DNA of 34,504 nucleotides, taken from positions 1-34,504 of the forward strand of contig JAPKYE010000079.1 in the NCBI GenBank assembly GCA_026394495.1, written 5' to 3'. The notes beneath the pieces were generated by a model. It ran no database searches. It was given only the letters and a program-made list of their open reading frames with translations, and was not told the origin of the DNA. This document shows, one piece after another, positions 1-7,676 of the stretch. Within the stretch, counting starts at the first letter, position 1, and every line of letters begins with the position of its first letter. Source of the DNA: Methanobacteriota archaeon. GTDB taxonomy: Archaea > Thermoplasmatota > E2 > DHVEG-1. Both the position numbers and the translations under genes were made by a program.

Positions 1-2
1 AT

Positions 3-1448
3 ACTGATTCTACAGCCCCTTATCTCCTCTGGTCCTGGTATCCAGTGGTGAACGGTGTACATCCAAATAGGCCGCAAAACGGTTATGCATTTGTATGGAA
101 TGATGGATTGATAATTAGATTCTATAAAAGTTCAGATTTGAAATGGGAAGGCGGAGATCAATCTGATACTACATATTGGCTTGCAAAAGGTATTATGTCT
201 GAAGCTAGTATAGGAGTACAGCAGGAGCAAATAGCAGTTGGATGGTGTGTGCTAAATAGACTTCATAACGAAAGTTTTGGAGAAACGATGGAAGCTGTGG
301 TTAAAAATGGATTTGCATGGAATCAAGAACCAACACAACAAATAAAGAATTTGGCGAATGATCTCCTTGAAGGAATACAACCTGACCCAACAGACGGTGC
401 ATTGTATTTCTTCTCACCTCGGAGTATGCCAAAAGATGGAGAGAACACACAGGGTTACGATGTTGAAGGAAGAATCCATATCATACCTGGAACATCGTAC
501 AAAGTGTATTTCCCAAGTTGGGCAGAACCTACCAAAGAAATTGATGAAAATACCAAATCCTATCAGACGACTAGTGATATGGAGTGGACTGAGTTAAATG
601 ACATAAGAAACTGGTATTTTATGTTCTATCATCCATACTCATCACAGATTTCCTCGCATGTGGATGAACCTAATCAACGTCGTAACATAATGCTGACTGG
701 CTTCTGGAATCCAACAGGTCAAATGATAGCGCAGTTTAGTACTGATCCTTCCTTAAATCCAGGTGGTTGGAAAGGTGAAAACTGGGAAAACCTTGGGTAT
801 ACTATTTACTCTTATTTTCCAACATCAGGAACATATACTGGTGTGTTCCAAGTAGATTATCAGGCTACCTTGGAAGATTTCCAAAATATTACCGATAAAA
901 TTAAACCAGTTGCCATCATTAGTTTTGGTGCTGGTGACAAGGGTTATTCATGGACAATCGAACACAACGCAAGAAACCTCAACATATGGGAAGATGATGA
1001 AAAGGCACCAACTCAACCCACACCCTGCCCGCCAGATAGTAGTCAGAATGTTGGCTATGTACGTCATTCTACCCTTCCTGTCCAAGCGATTGAAAATGCT
1101 GTGAAAACTCAGACTTCTGTTGAAGCATGGGTTGATTGGGATGGTAACCCTGGAGCCTATTTATGTGAATATATGGCGTATCTAGGAATGCAGTATCAAG
1201 CACTCCATAACACTTCAAACGATCCTTACCAGTGTCTGGCCGCTGGATTTATTCATGTAAAACCCGACTTAAAACTTGAAGATGCTATGATGGCTACAAA
1301 TGTTACAATTCGAGAAGTAGTAAAATATCTCCAAAATACTCCCTCAGATCACACTGGTAACAAACAACCTGGTTTTGAGATCATTATTATAATCGGTGCG
1401 ATAGCGTTGGTTTTGTTTTGGAAACGAAAAAGGAGAGATGGAGATTAG
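3..1448 (+). CDS. SleB-like hydrolase / C15 pyroglutamyl-peptidase-like fusion with PGF-CTERM tail (5' truncated)
   Basis: The frame is open to the left edge, so the true start lies outside the window; residues here count from the GTG at 45. Residues about 46-125 resemble the SleB/Hydrolase_2 cell-wall hydrolase fold: SEA with Glu53, AVGWCVLNR, and a late DPTDGALYFFSP. Residues about 214-430 resemble peptidase family C15: NIMLTGF at the start, Glu306 in TIEHNARNLN, STLPVQAI, Cys374 in GAYLCEYMAY and His404 in AGFIHVKP, so all three members of a Glu-Cys-His triad can be placed. The C-terminus is PGF followed by a hydrophobic helix and basic residues, the layout of a PGF-CTERM sorting signal, so the protein is probably surface-anchored. 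Domain calls rest on motif recognition. The substrate is unknown, and archaea do not make murein. Confidence 0.75.
   Translation, partial: TDSTAPYLLWSWYPVVNGVHPNRPQNGYAFVWNDGLIIRFYKSSDLKWEGGDQSDTTYWLAKGIMSEASIGVQQEQIAVGWCVLNRLHNESFGETMEAVVKNGFAWNQEPTQQIKNLANDLLEGIQPDPTDGALYFFSPRSMPKDGENTQGYDVEGRIHIIPGTSYKVYFPSWAEPTKEIDENTKSYQTTSDMEWTELNDIRNWYFMFYHPYSSQISSHVDEPNQRRNIMLTGFWNPTGQMIAQFSTDPSLNPGGWKGENWENLGYTIYSYFPTSGTYTGVFQVDYQATLEDFQNITDKIKPVAIISFGAGDKGYSWTIEHNARNLNIWEDDEKAPTQPTPCPPDSSQNVGYVRHSTLPVQAIENAVKTQTSVEAWVDWDGNPGAYLCEYMAYLGMQYQALHNTSNDPYQCLAAGFIHVKPDLKLEDAMMATNVTIREVVKYLQNTPSDHTGNKQPGFEIIIIIGAIALVLFWKRKRRDGD
1368..1430 (+). repeat. DNA module encoding the sorting tail, copy A
   Basis: A 63-base segment encoding PGFEIIIIIGAIALVLFW and the basic residues matches 3811-3873 at 61 of 63 positions, with differences only at one A/G and one T/C. 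The two proteins are otherwise unrelated, so the tail DNA itself appears copied, shuffled or kept alike by gene conversion. Confidence 0.85.
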
Positions 1449-1530
1449 CACAAAACATGAGTTAAGTTTTAGATGTATAAGATTTATAAAGAAAAAATTG
1501 TTACAAAACTACAAGGCGGAGGCAAAGGTT
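1443..1530 (+). promoter_or_regulatory. Promoter/leader repeat, copy 1
   Basis: First of three related leaders (others at 1906 and 4499). It starts with GATTAGCA, overlapping the stop codon of the upstream gene, and continues with an A-run, CAT, GTTAAGTTTT and AGATGTATA. A TATA-like TTTATAAA lies near 1484-1491, then a TTGTTACAAA block. A strong Shine-Dalgarno GGAGG at 1518-1522 lies 8 bases before the ATG at 1531. A TATA box here would start transcription near 1512-1516, giving a very short 5' leader. The conserved block upstream of TATA could be an operator. Confidence 0.6.
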
Positions 1531-1893
1531 ATGAAAAAACAATTAGTAATCATAGCAATAATTACCCTTTTTGTATGTGTTGGGTTGAGTGGATGTTCTA
1601 ATAAAGGAATTGGATTAACAAATTCCTTACAATCCGATAGAGATAAACTTGTAGGAACATGGACAACAACAGAAGAGAGTCCTGAATATTTTAAATTGGT
1701 TTTCTTTTTTAATGGTACACTCACAGTTACCGCTAGGACTAATAGTTCAGGAACTTATGAAATTAAAGATGGCAAACTTACATTGGGAAATGTAACAGGT
1801 CAAATATATGATTATTCTTTTTCAAGTGATGGTAAAGAATTAACATTACAACAAATTGATAGCGATTTTGTTATAACTCTTACAAAGCAATAA
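1531..1893 (+). CDS. Small lipoprotein, lipocalin-like/DUF5640-like domain
   Basis: The protein has 120 residues. The start is set by GGAGG eight bases upstream and by the following signal peptide MKKQLVIIAIITLFVCVG; an in-frame ATG at 1438 would put 31 odd residues before the signal. The lipobox is LSGC, so Cys22 is the likely lipidated residue, anchoring the protein on the outer face of the membrane. The rest (DKLVGTWTTTEESPEYFKL to the end) is a short all-beta pattern beginning with a G-T-W motif, as in DUF5640/lipocalin-like domains; no catalytic residues are evident. It shares leader sequence and the first signal-peptide codons with the next gene. Binding function is unknown. Confidence 0.8.
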   Translation: MKKQLVIIAIITLFVCVGLSGCSNKGIGLTNSLQSDRDKLVGTWTTTEESPEYFKLVFFFNGTLTVTARTNSSGTYEIKDGKLTLGNVTGQIYDYSFSSDGKELTLQQIDSDFVITLTKQ

Positions 1894-1905
1894 TGAGTGT
1901 CAATC

Positions 1906-1992
1906 GATTAGCACAAAAACATTGGTTAAGTTTTAGATGTATAGATTTTTAAAGAAGTAATTGTTACAAATCCATTGGTGGAGGTAAAGGAT
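1906..1992 (+). promoter_or_regulatory. Promoter/leader repeat, copy 2
   Basis: Close copy of the leader at 1443: GATTAGCA, an A-run, CATTGGTTAAGTTTTAGATG, a TATA-like TTTTTAAA near 1947-1954, TTGTTACAAA, then the Shine-Dalgarno GGTGGAGG at 1977-1984 eight bases before the ATG at 1993. The similarity continues into the first codons of the gene (ATGAAAAAACAATTAGT). Two secreted proteins therefore share both promoter and signal-peptide start, consistent with duplication and probably common regulation. Confidence 0.6.
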
Positions 1993-3885
1993 ATGAAAAA
2001 ACAATTAGTCATAATTGGCAAAATTAAAGCGATATTACTTTGTGTATTTTTATTATTCATGATTTTTAATAACACTATCGTCATGAAAGGAGCTGCTGCA
2101 GAAGATGAAGATATAGCAGATATCTCTGGAGTTTGGAGTGGGAATTGGTATACTGGGTCTGGGTCAAGTGGAACTAGCGAATATCATCTGACTCAGACGG
2201 ACTCAAGTGTTACTGGTTACGAATTAGAAACATATTATTCTTGCAGTGCTAACTATTCTGTTTCTGGCAATGTTAATTTGGATGGTACTGTTATTTTTAG
2301 TAAGAATACAGCTAGTAGCTCCTGGTATTGTAGCTGGATTAGTCAAGTAACATGGACTGGAACGCTATCTGAAGGCAATACAAAAATTACCGGTGCCTAC
2401 AGTGGCGAAGGAGGTTCTGGTACATTTACATTAACGAGTGAAAAAAATCAACCACCAATTGCACAGTTTACCTATTCTCCCTCTGACCCTATTGTTGATG
2501 TGATTATTCGGTTTGATGGATCAGCTTCAAGGGATAACAATAAACACGGTAGAATTGAATCATATGAATGGGATTTCGGCGACGGAACGAGTGCTTCTGA
2601 AAAAATTGCTACCCATGCATATAAAAGACCATTATTTTATATTGTTAATTTAACGGTTATCGATGATGAAGGTCTGAAGTCACATTACTTAAAATCAGTT
2701 CCCGTATATTTTAGTAATCCTACTATGGAAATTGCTAATTGTGATGAGCAAGACAGGATACAATTATATAAGGTTATAAAGCAAGTTCTTGACATAAAGG
2801 AAGCAAGAGAAAAATTATTGGGTGTCCAAGATCAAACTGTGCTGAATTCTTTGAATGTTCTCCTGGAACAGATTCATCCCGATAAAATGGATGCTGATGT
2901 ACAAATAAAGGATATGGTAAAAGAGTTGTCTTTTGAAAATGAAGTGATTGTTGGAGGACTCTCCGCAGTAGGAAATCAAGGATTTATGTATATTGGTCTT
3001 ATGTTAGGTAATCCTGTATTACGATTAATTGGAGCTGCTTTTCCTATTTTCGCGGATAAGGCTAAGCAACTCGGATTACGAATAGGTGAGCATATGGAAA
3101 TTGGTGATATTGGAACCGCTTCCTTGAATTACCCGCCAGTGGGAAGAATGGATATCATCTGGTTAAGACCACCAAAAGATAGAGTACTGGTTACTTTTCA
3201 ATTACAGAGACAAAATAAACAGGGAGCGATGGTAATATCTGTTGGAGATTGGAGAAATGATCTGATTATTGATTGGGGGTTAAACACTCTCACTACAATC
3301 CCTGTGGTCAATGCCTTTGATTACCCGCCGAAATACTTACTCTCAGATTCTAACGCCATTATTGATTATGTAGAAATAATCGGTTTGCACAGCCCCTGTG
3401 AAATAGCTGTGTATGATTCAATTGGGAGACTCACCGGAATTATAAACGGCACTATTACTACTGAAATACCAGGTACAGTATATGATCCAGAGAATGAGAT
3501 GGTAGTGATTTATTCACCTGCCGATCAATATAATTATGAAGTTGTTGGTCTTGAACAAGGCACCTATAGTTTAAGGGTAGTCACTGTAAAAAATGGTGAA
3601 TCTACCGATTTTATTGCAAATAATGTCTCAATCTCAAAAGATCAGAAACATCGATACAACATCAATTGGACATCTCTTGGTAAAGGTGAGAATGGTACTA
3701 ATATTTTAATGGATACGAATGGAGATGGAAAATTTGAACAGAACATTACAACAAACGATATTTTCCAACCTACTACCGATAATGGTATTTCTACGACAGG
3801 TAAAAAAACACCTGGTTTTGAGATCATTATTATAATCGGTGCGATGGCGTTGGTCTTGTTTTGGAAACGAAAACGGTTTATGTAA
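1993..3885 (+). CDS. PKD-domain surface protein with PGF-CTERM tail
   Basis: The protein has 630 residues. The start follows GGTGGAGG; a TTG at 1975 is in frame but lies inside the Shine-Dalgarno region. Residues 1-36 form a signal peptide. Next comes a beta-rich segment (SGVWSGNWYTG to GTFTLTSE, about 45-150). A PKD domain follows (about 154-245) with PPIAQFTYSPSDP, the core YEWDFGDGTS, and LTVIDDEG. The middle, about 250-400, is partly helical and matches no family I recognise. Near the C-terminus MDTNGDGKFEQNI resembles a calcium-binding DxNxDGxxE loop. The end is KKTPGFEIIIIIGAMALV and a basic tail, a PGF-CTERM-type anchor. PKD domains usually mediate extracellular contacts; the substrate or partner is unknown. 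Confidence 0.8.
   Translation: MKKQLVIIGKIKAILLCVFLLFMIFNNTIVMKGAAAEDEDIADISGVWSGNWYTGSGSSGTSEYHLTQTDSSVTGYELETYYSCSANYSVSGNVNLDGTVIFSKNTASSSWYCSWISQVTWTGTLSEGNTKITGAYSGEGGSGTFTLTSEKNQPPIAQFTYSPSDPIVDVIIRFDGSASRDNNKHGRIESYEWDFGDGTSASEKIATHAYKRPLFYIVNLTVIDDEGLKSHYLKSVPVYFSNPTMEIANCDEQDRIQLYKVIKQVLDIKEAREKLLGVQDQTVLNSLNVLLEQIHPDKMDADVQIKDMVKELSFENEVIVGGLSAVGNQGFMYIGLMLGNPVLRLIGAAFPIFADKAKQLGLRIGEHMEIGDIGTASLNYPPVGRMDIIWLRPPKDRVLVTFQLQRQNKQGAMVISVGDWRNDLIIDWGLNTLTTIPVVNAFDYPPKYLLSDSNAIIDYVEIIGLHSPCEIAVYDSIGRLTGIINGTITTEIPGTVYDPENEMVVIYSPADQYNYEVVGLEQGTYSLRVVTVKNGESTDFIANNVSISKDQKHRYNINWTSLGKGENGTNILMDTNGDGKFEQNITTNDIFQPTTDNGISTTGKKTPGFEIIIIIGAMALVLFWKRKRFM
3811..3873 (+). repeat. DNA module encoding the sorting tail, copy B
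   Basis: Second copy of the 63-base sorting-tail module, at the 3' end of the PKD gene. See copy A at 1368. One difference changes Ile to Met; the other is silent. Confidence 0.85.
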
Positions 3886-3974
3886 AAATACTGTGTTTCT
3901 TCTGCAGACGTGTGAGGGCGAGCCAAAAAATATATACCCCAATGGTGTTACAAAGGTCTGGTGAGGCAAAAAAT

Positions 3975-4403
3975 ATGGTAGATGATAAATGTAGTAAATG
4001 TGGTGCTGAAATACCTATGGACTCCAAGTTTTGTTTGAGTTGTGGAGCGAAAGTCGGGAAAGAAATACGATCGGTAAGCGAACCGGTCCATCAAGTGTTT
4101 CAATCTCTGTTCTCAAAAAATCTGATCGTCGCAGCAATCCTGCTCGGTATCCTTTTCATATGGATTGGAGCCCTTATCTTACCGTTTAGCACGGATTTAA
4201 CCAGTATCCGGGCCGCTCAAACCCTGAACTCCCTGGGATTCTTTATAGTCGGGGCATTTCTGATAGGCGGCGGAATCACGAACAACATCCTGGATAAATT
4301 CGTAAGGCTGGGTATGATTGTTATGGGCGTGTACATGATAACGTCGGTTCTTTCGCTCACGTCCCTGATTTCATCTTTCAGTTCTTTGATAAGAACCTAT
4401 TAA
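3975..4403 (+). CDS. Zinc-ribbon membrane protein
   Basis: The protein has 142 residues. The start follows GGTGAGG at 3960-3966 with an 8-base spacer; the longer frame back to 3861 lacks this support and overlaps the previous gene. The N-terminal MVDDKCSKCGAEIPMDSKFC with a following CGAK is a classic four-Cys zinc ribbon (CxxC-x11-CxxC), as in DZANK/zinc-ribbon_2 proteins. Three hydrophobic stretches follow (about residues 44-65, 80-100, 108-135), predicted as membrane helices. An A/T-rich TATA-like stretch near 3926-3936 could be its own promoter. G+C content looks higher than in the genes before and after. The role is unknown; such proteins may link membrane events to cytoplasmic partners. 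Confidence 0.8.
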   Translation: MVDDKCSKCGAEIPMDSKFCLSCGAKVGKEIRSVSEPVHQVFQSLFSKNLIVAAILLGILFIWIGALILPFSTDLTSIRAAQTLNSLGFFIVGAFLIGGGITNNILDKFVRLGMIVMGVYMITSVLSLTSLISSFSSLIRTY

Positions 4404-4446
4404 AGTAAAGGGATGCTACGACTCTATCCTGCAACTCTAATCGCTA

Positions 4447-4485
4447 GTAACTTAGGGGATCTAGTTACATTTTTTTCTTTTTTTT
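4447..4485 (+). terminator. Hairpin plus T-run terminator candidate
   Basis: GTAAC at 4447-4451 can pair with GTTAC at 4464-4468, and a T-rich run (4470-4485, broken by one C) follows directly. It sits 44 bases after the stop of the zinc-ribbon gene. Archaeal polymerase terminates on T-runs, so the run matters more than the weak 5-bp stem. Confidence 0.5.
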
Positions 4486-4498
4486 CAGTTTTATAGAA

Positions 4499-4576
4499 GA
4501 TTAGCAAAAAAGCATGGGTTAAGTTTTTAGATGTATAGGTTTTTAAAATAAAACTGTTGAGAGTTAAGGCTGAAAG
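4499..4576 (+). promoter_or_regulatory. Promoter/leader repeat, copy 3 (orphan, cut off)
   Basis: Third copy of the leader found at 1443 and 1906: GATTAGCA, A-run, CATGGGTTAAGTTTTTAG, ATGTATAG, TATA-like TTTTTAAA, then AACTGTTGAGAGTTAAGG, which still resembles the other leaders. The similarity stops just where the 94-base direct repeat begins at 4577. No Shine-Dalgarno/ATG/signal peptide follows. It looks like the promoter of a lost lipoprotein gene, cut at the island border. Confidence 0.55.
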
Positions 4577-4670
4577 CGATTCGAAGAAATTATTTTTTAC
4601 TTTGTCTCAACAGATAAGATATACTGAAATGTGACGTCATTTACACGTTAAAATCCCAGTGCGGGCGTAA
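4577..4670 (+). repeat. 94-base direct repeat, left copy (island border)
   Basis: It begins CGATTCGAAG and ends CAGTGCGGGCGTAA. It matches 19046-19139 in the same orientation at 89 of 94 positions. The five differences all fall in the first 44 bases; the remaining half is identical. It contains the 8-base palindrome TGACGTCA (4632-4639). One frame reads DSKKLFFTLSQQIRYTEM then stop, so it may be the 3' end of a transposase-like gene plus the terminal sequence of an insertion element; that reading is inference. Confidence 0.85.
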
Positions 4671-4731
4671 TATTATTTAGCATGGTTAATATTAACTTGG
4701 CATATGCAACGTATCATAATAAAAAAAGATT

Positions 4732-6156
4732 CTAATAATCGTAACTACTTGATTTTTGTGATGTAATTATCGTTTTGATTTTTTCGAGTGATACATGTGA
4801 AATAACAATAGGTGAAGGTTTTTCAGAATTCGATTTGATTTCATCCACTTCTTTTACATTGATTTGAACTTGAGGACCAACCATTTTCTCATAAGCCTCT
4901 TTTATTCGGTCGATTATTAACTTTACCGATGGATCAATATCTCTGAGTTCATCATCAATTTCAAGTAAAATATCGATATCATCAATACTTTTTTGTATGA
5001 TTTGAAATTGTTTTACTTTGTAAGTTTTCAATTGACTTAATACAATTGAAATAATTGAAAATGTTCCTGGAGTAAATAATCGACCATCTGGTAGAATAAT
5101 ACTAGAACTGATTCTCCCTTCGACACCGGTTATTAATTTTGGTGAACATATTCCGCATTTGCATTTATTATCTGGAGAAATTCTTACCCAATCATCCATG
5201 CCTGTGTATCTGATTATCGGTGTTCCTTTCCCAAATAATCTTGTTATTACAATATGTCCTCTCTGTCCCGAATCAACAATATCCTTATTATGATCGATAG
5301 TTTCTACATGGAAATAATCTTGATTGATGTGCCACGTTCTTTCTTTGCATTCAAAAGCAATATCGGCATTAGCTTCACAAGATGCATAAATATTAAACAT
5401 TTTACATCCAAAACTATTTTCAACATATGATTGGGTGTATTTATCTAGATAATATCCACCAGATATGAGTATTTTTGGATTTAGGTTCTGTCCAAAACCT
5501 TTCCTTTTCAGGAAAGCCAAATGTTGAAATGTAGCTGGTAGTGATACTATTAAATCAGGATTAAAACTATCTAATTTTTTCATTATATTTAATATTGGAT
5601 TGAATGCCGGTATTGAAAGATGGTTTTTTAGGGGTAAGATTGAACGGGCTTTATTTGTAAATACTTTTTCAATTGCATCTGGTGGTGCATTTGGATGATA
5701 ATTCATAACATACGCAAATTTTGATGTTCTCCAATGTAAATTGAACGTTCTAAATACACGTATAGACGTTCCAATTGAGTCTGCCATGGTTTGAAAATCA
5801 GTATACATGTAAACAGGTTTACCAGTGGAACCACTTGTACTTACGACATATCCTTTATTAAAATTATAATTTTTTGGAACAATTTTATTTGGAAAATGTT
5901 TAACAATATCTTGTTTGGTGATAAAGGGGAGTTTAGTAACATCCTCAATTCTATTGATGTCGCTTGGATGGACACCGGCTTCTTTGTATTTTTCATGGTA
6001 TAACGGGACAGTATAGGCATATTTTACTATCCTTTTTATCGCGTTATCTTTATGTTTCTTCATTCTTTCTGGAGTCATTTTTTTTAATCTTTCTGCATCA
6101 AAAATTAATTTTTTAATGAATGGTACTCCTATAATCGGATTTAGAAATGGATTCAT
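4732..6156 (-). CDS. PaaK/CapK-like adenylate-forming ligase
   Basis: The protein has 474 residues, close to the usual phenylacetate-CoA-ligase/CapK length. The ATP/AMP-binding loop STSGSTGKPV lies at about 107-116. Later motifs fit the ANL superfamily: ISGGYYLD, NIYASCEAN (the YxxxE region), GQRGHIVITRL and GTPIIRYTGMDDW. Cys residues in CKCGIC are extra and might bind metal. Such CapK-type proteins often sit in capsule or exopolysaccharide loci, where they are thought to activate an acyl group as adenylate for transfer to CoA or a sugar. No clear Shine-Dalgarno precedes the ATG; a TATA-like box at 6189-6199 would give a nearly leaderless message. It is the first gene inside the left repeat and is transcribed toward it. 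Substrate unknown. Confidence 0.85.
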   Translation of the reverse strand: MNPFLNPIIGVPFIKKLIFDAERLKKMTPERMKKHKDNAIKRIVKYAYTVPLYHEKYKEAGVHPSDINRIEDVTKLPFITKQDIVKHFPNKIVPKNYNFNKGYVVSTSGSTGKPVYMYTDFQTMADSIGTSIRVFRTFNLHWRTSKFAYVMNYHPNAPPDAIEKVFTNKARSILPLKNHLSIPAFNPILNIMKKLDSFNPDLIVSLPATFQHLAFLKRKGFGQNLNPKILISGGYYLDKYTQSYVENSFGCKMFNIYASCEANADIAFECKERTWHINQDYFHVETIDHNKDIVDSGQRGHIVITRLFGKGTPIIRYTGMDDWVRISPDNKCKCGICSPKLITGVEGRISSSIILPDGRLFTPGTFSIISIVLSQLKTYKVKQFQIIQKSIDDIDILLEIDDELRDIDPSVKLIIDRIKEAYEKMVGPQVQINVKEVDEIKSNSEKPSPIVISHVSLEKIKTIITSQKSSSYDY

Positions 6157-6188
6157 TAGTTAATCAATAAAGATAATGATTGATAATT

Positions 6189-6199
6189 GTATATATCTT
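6189..6199 (-). promoter_or_regulatory. TATA-like box for the CapK-like gene
   Basis: On the minus strand this reads AAGATATATAC, about 33-43 bases before the ATG of the CapK-like gene, leaving a 5' leader of only about ten bases, which agrees with the missing Shine-Dalgarno. The rest of the divergent gap 6157-6401 is A/T-rich; GTTATTTATATCC near 6291-6303 is a possible TATA box for the plus-strand gene at 6402. Confidence 0.4.
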
Positions 6200-6401
6200 T
6201 TGCCCCATAATAAATAATTGATATTTTCATCATTTAAAAACTAAACAAATATCTTATTAATGGTCCATAATGTTTAATGTTAGTTGAAAAGTTATTTATA
6301 TCCTATCAGAAATACTTCTTCATATTGATGATAATTTTCAAATAAATTTTCCAGCTGAAAAATTAAAGTCCTAGTATCAATAAATAAAGGTTGAATTAAA
6401 A

Positions 6402-7646
6402 ATGAAAAAAATTTATATCTATTCTAAAAATGTATGTGAACGAAGAAAGTTAGATGCTCGGCGAATCGCAAATTATTTTACTATAAATGGTAACGAAATT
6501 GTATCTAATCCAAAAAATGCAGATATTATTATATTGAGTACTTGCGGTGCAACTGGTGAATGTACTGATTTATCTTTTAGCGCTTTGAAAAAATTGTCAA
6601 AATATTCAGCAGAAATAATTGTAACTGGTTGTGTACCTGCAACAGATAAAAAGAAGTTCGACGAGGTCTTTTCAGGCAAATCAATTATCGCTGAAGAACT
6701 TGATGAATTTGATAAATCATTTGCGGGTTTTAAAATAAAATTAAAGGATGTTGAAGATACAAATAGATCATGGATTACAGAAGACCAGGATTTAGCTTAT
6801 CTGTTTAGTAAAATGATGTACAAATTTTCATTAACTAAAAAAGTTTATTTTTATTGTGTAAAAAAATTTTTAAGTTATATATTTGGTGATTGTTTTATAA
6901 TACTTGAAAATAGCATGAGATATATCAAAAACGATTATTATTACATAACTACCTCATGGGGGTGTTCACAGAATTGTTCATATTGTGGCACAAAATTTGC
7001 AGTAGGCAAGTTTCACTCTAAACCAATAGATAAATGTGTTGAAGAATTTAAATCGGGGTTGAAAAAAGGATTTACTAAATTTGATATCGAAGGTGAAGAT
7101 ATTGGTGGTTACGGGATAGATATTGGAAAAACTTTCCCAGATCTACTTGATGAACTGACCAAAATAGAAGGAAAATATAATATCACCTTATCGACATTGA
7201 ATCCTATCTGGTTTGTAAAATATAAAGACGAAATTCTTGACATATTATCGCGAGGAAAAATAAAATGTATTATTATTCCAATACAATCGGGGAATTCAAG
7301 GATTCTTACTCTTATGCGTCGTTATTCGAATATCGATAAAATGCGAAAGGCGATCATGCAAGTAAAAAGTTCCTATCCAGATATTGCTATAGGCACTCAT
7401 AGTATCATTGGATTTCCAACAGAAACATTTAACGAATTCCGAGATACATTAGATTTTATTAAAGAAGTGAATTTTAATATGGGAATCATCAATTTAATGT
7501 CATTTAAAAGTGGAGCGGAAGCTGAAAAAATTTCACCCAGAATCTCAATAGAGGAAATTAATAGAAGGAAGAAATATGCAAAAAAATATCTTAGAAAGCT
7601 AGGATATAGGATATATCCAACAAAGAAGGCCTTAACATTTGGATAA
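6402..7646 (+). CDS. Methylthiotransferase-like radical SAM protein without TRAM domain
   Basis: The protein has 414 residues. The N-terminal part resembles the UPF0004 domain of MiaB/RimO/MtaB with its three cluster-binding cysteines: Cys12, Cys48 (LSTCGATGE) and Cys77 (VTGCVPA). The radical SAM motif CSQNCSYC gives Cys188, Cys192 and Cys195. Later PIQSGNSRIL, LMRRYS and IGTHSIIGFPTET fit the MTTase core. The usual C-terminal TRAM domain, about 60 residues, is missing; the protein ends soon after the barrel. An insertion of about 60 residues with hydrophobic character (about 120-178) separates the domains. MTTases insert methylthio groups into tRNA or ribosomal protein; loss of TRAM and the setting among glycan genes suggest another substrate, but a tRNA role is not excluded. 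A weak AAAGG lies about 12 bases before the start. Confidence 0.8.
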   Translation: MKKIYIYSKNVCERRKLDARRIANYFTINGNEIVSNPKNADIIILSTCGATGECTDLSFSALKKLSKYSAEIIVTGCVPATDKKKFDEVFSGKSIIAEELDEFDKSFAGFKIKLKDVEDTNRSWITEDQDLAYLFSKMMYKFSLTKKVYFYCVKKFLSYIFGDCFIILENSMRYIKNDYYYITTSWGCSQNCSYCGTKFAVGKFHSKPIDKCVEEFKSGLKKGFTKFDIEGEDIGGYGIDIGKTFPDLLDELTKIEGKYNITLSTLNPIWFVKYKDEILDILSRGKIKCIIIPIQSGNSRILTLMRRYSNIDKMRKAIMQVKSSYPDIAIGTHSIIGFPTETFNEFRDTLDFIKEVNFNMGIINLMSFKSGAEAEKISPRISIEEINRRKKYAKKYLRKLGYRIYPTKKALTFG

Positions 7647-7676
7647 ATAGATTTGAGTATAAAAAATGATATTAAA

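Noticed and set aside
4632-4639. TGACGTCA palindrome as a specific transcription-factor site
   Set aside because: An eight-base palindrome inside a repeat is not enough; the eukaryotic CRE factor family is not relevant to archaea.
4645-4670. tRNA 3' end (T-arm-like bases near AAAATCCCAG) in the direct repeat, suggesting an att site in a tRNA gene
   Set aside because: The T-loop consensus and a matching T-stem or acceptor stem are absent, and no cloverleaf can be drawn upstream.
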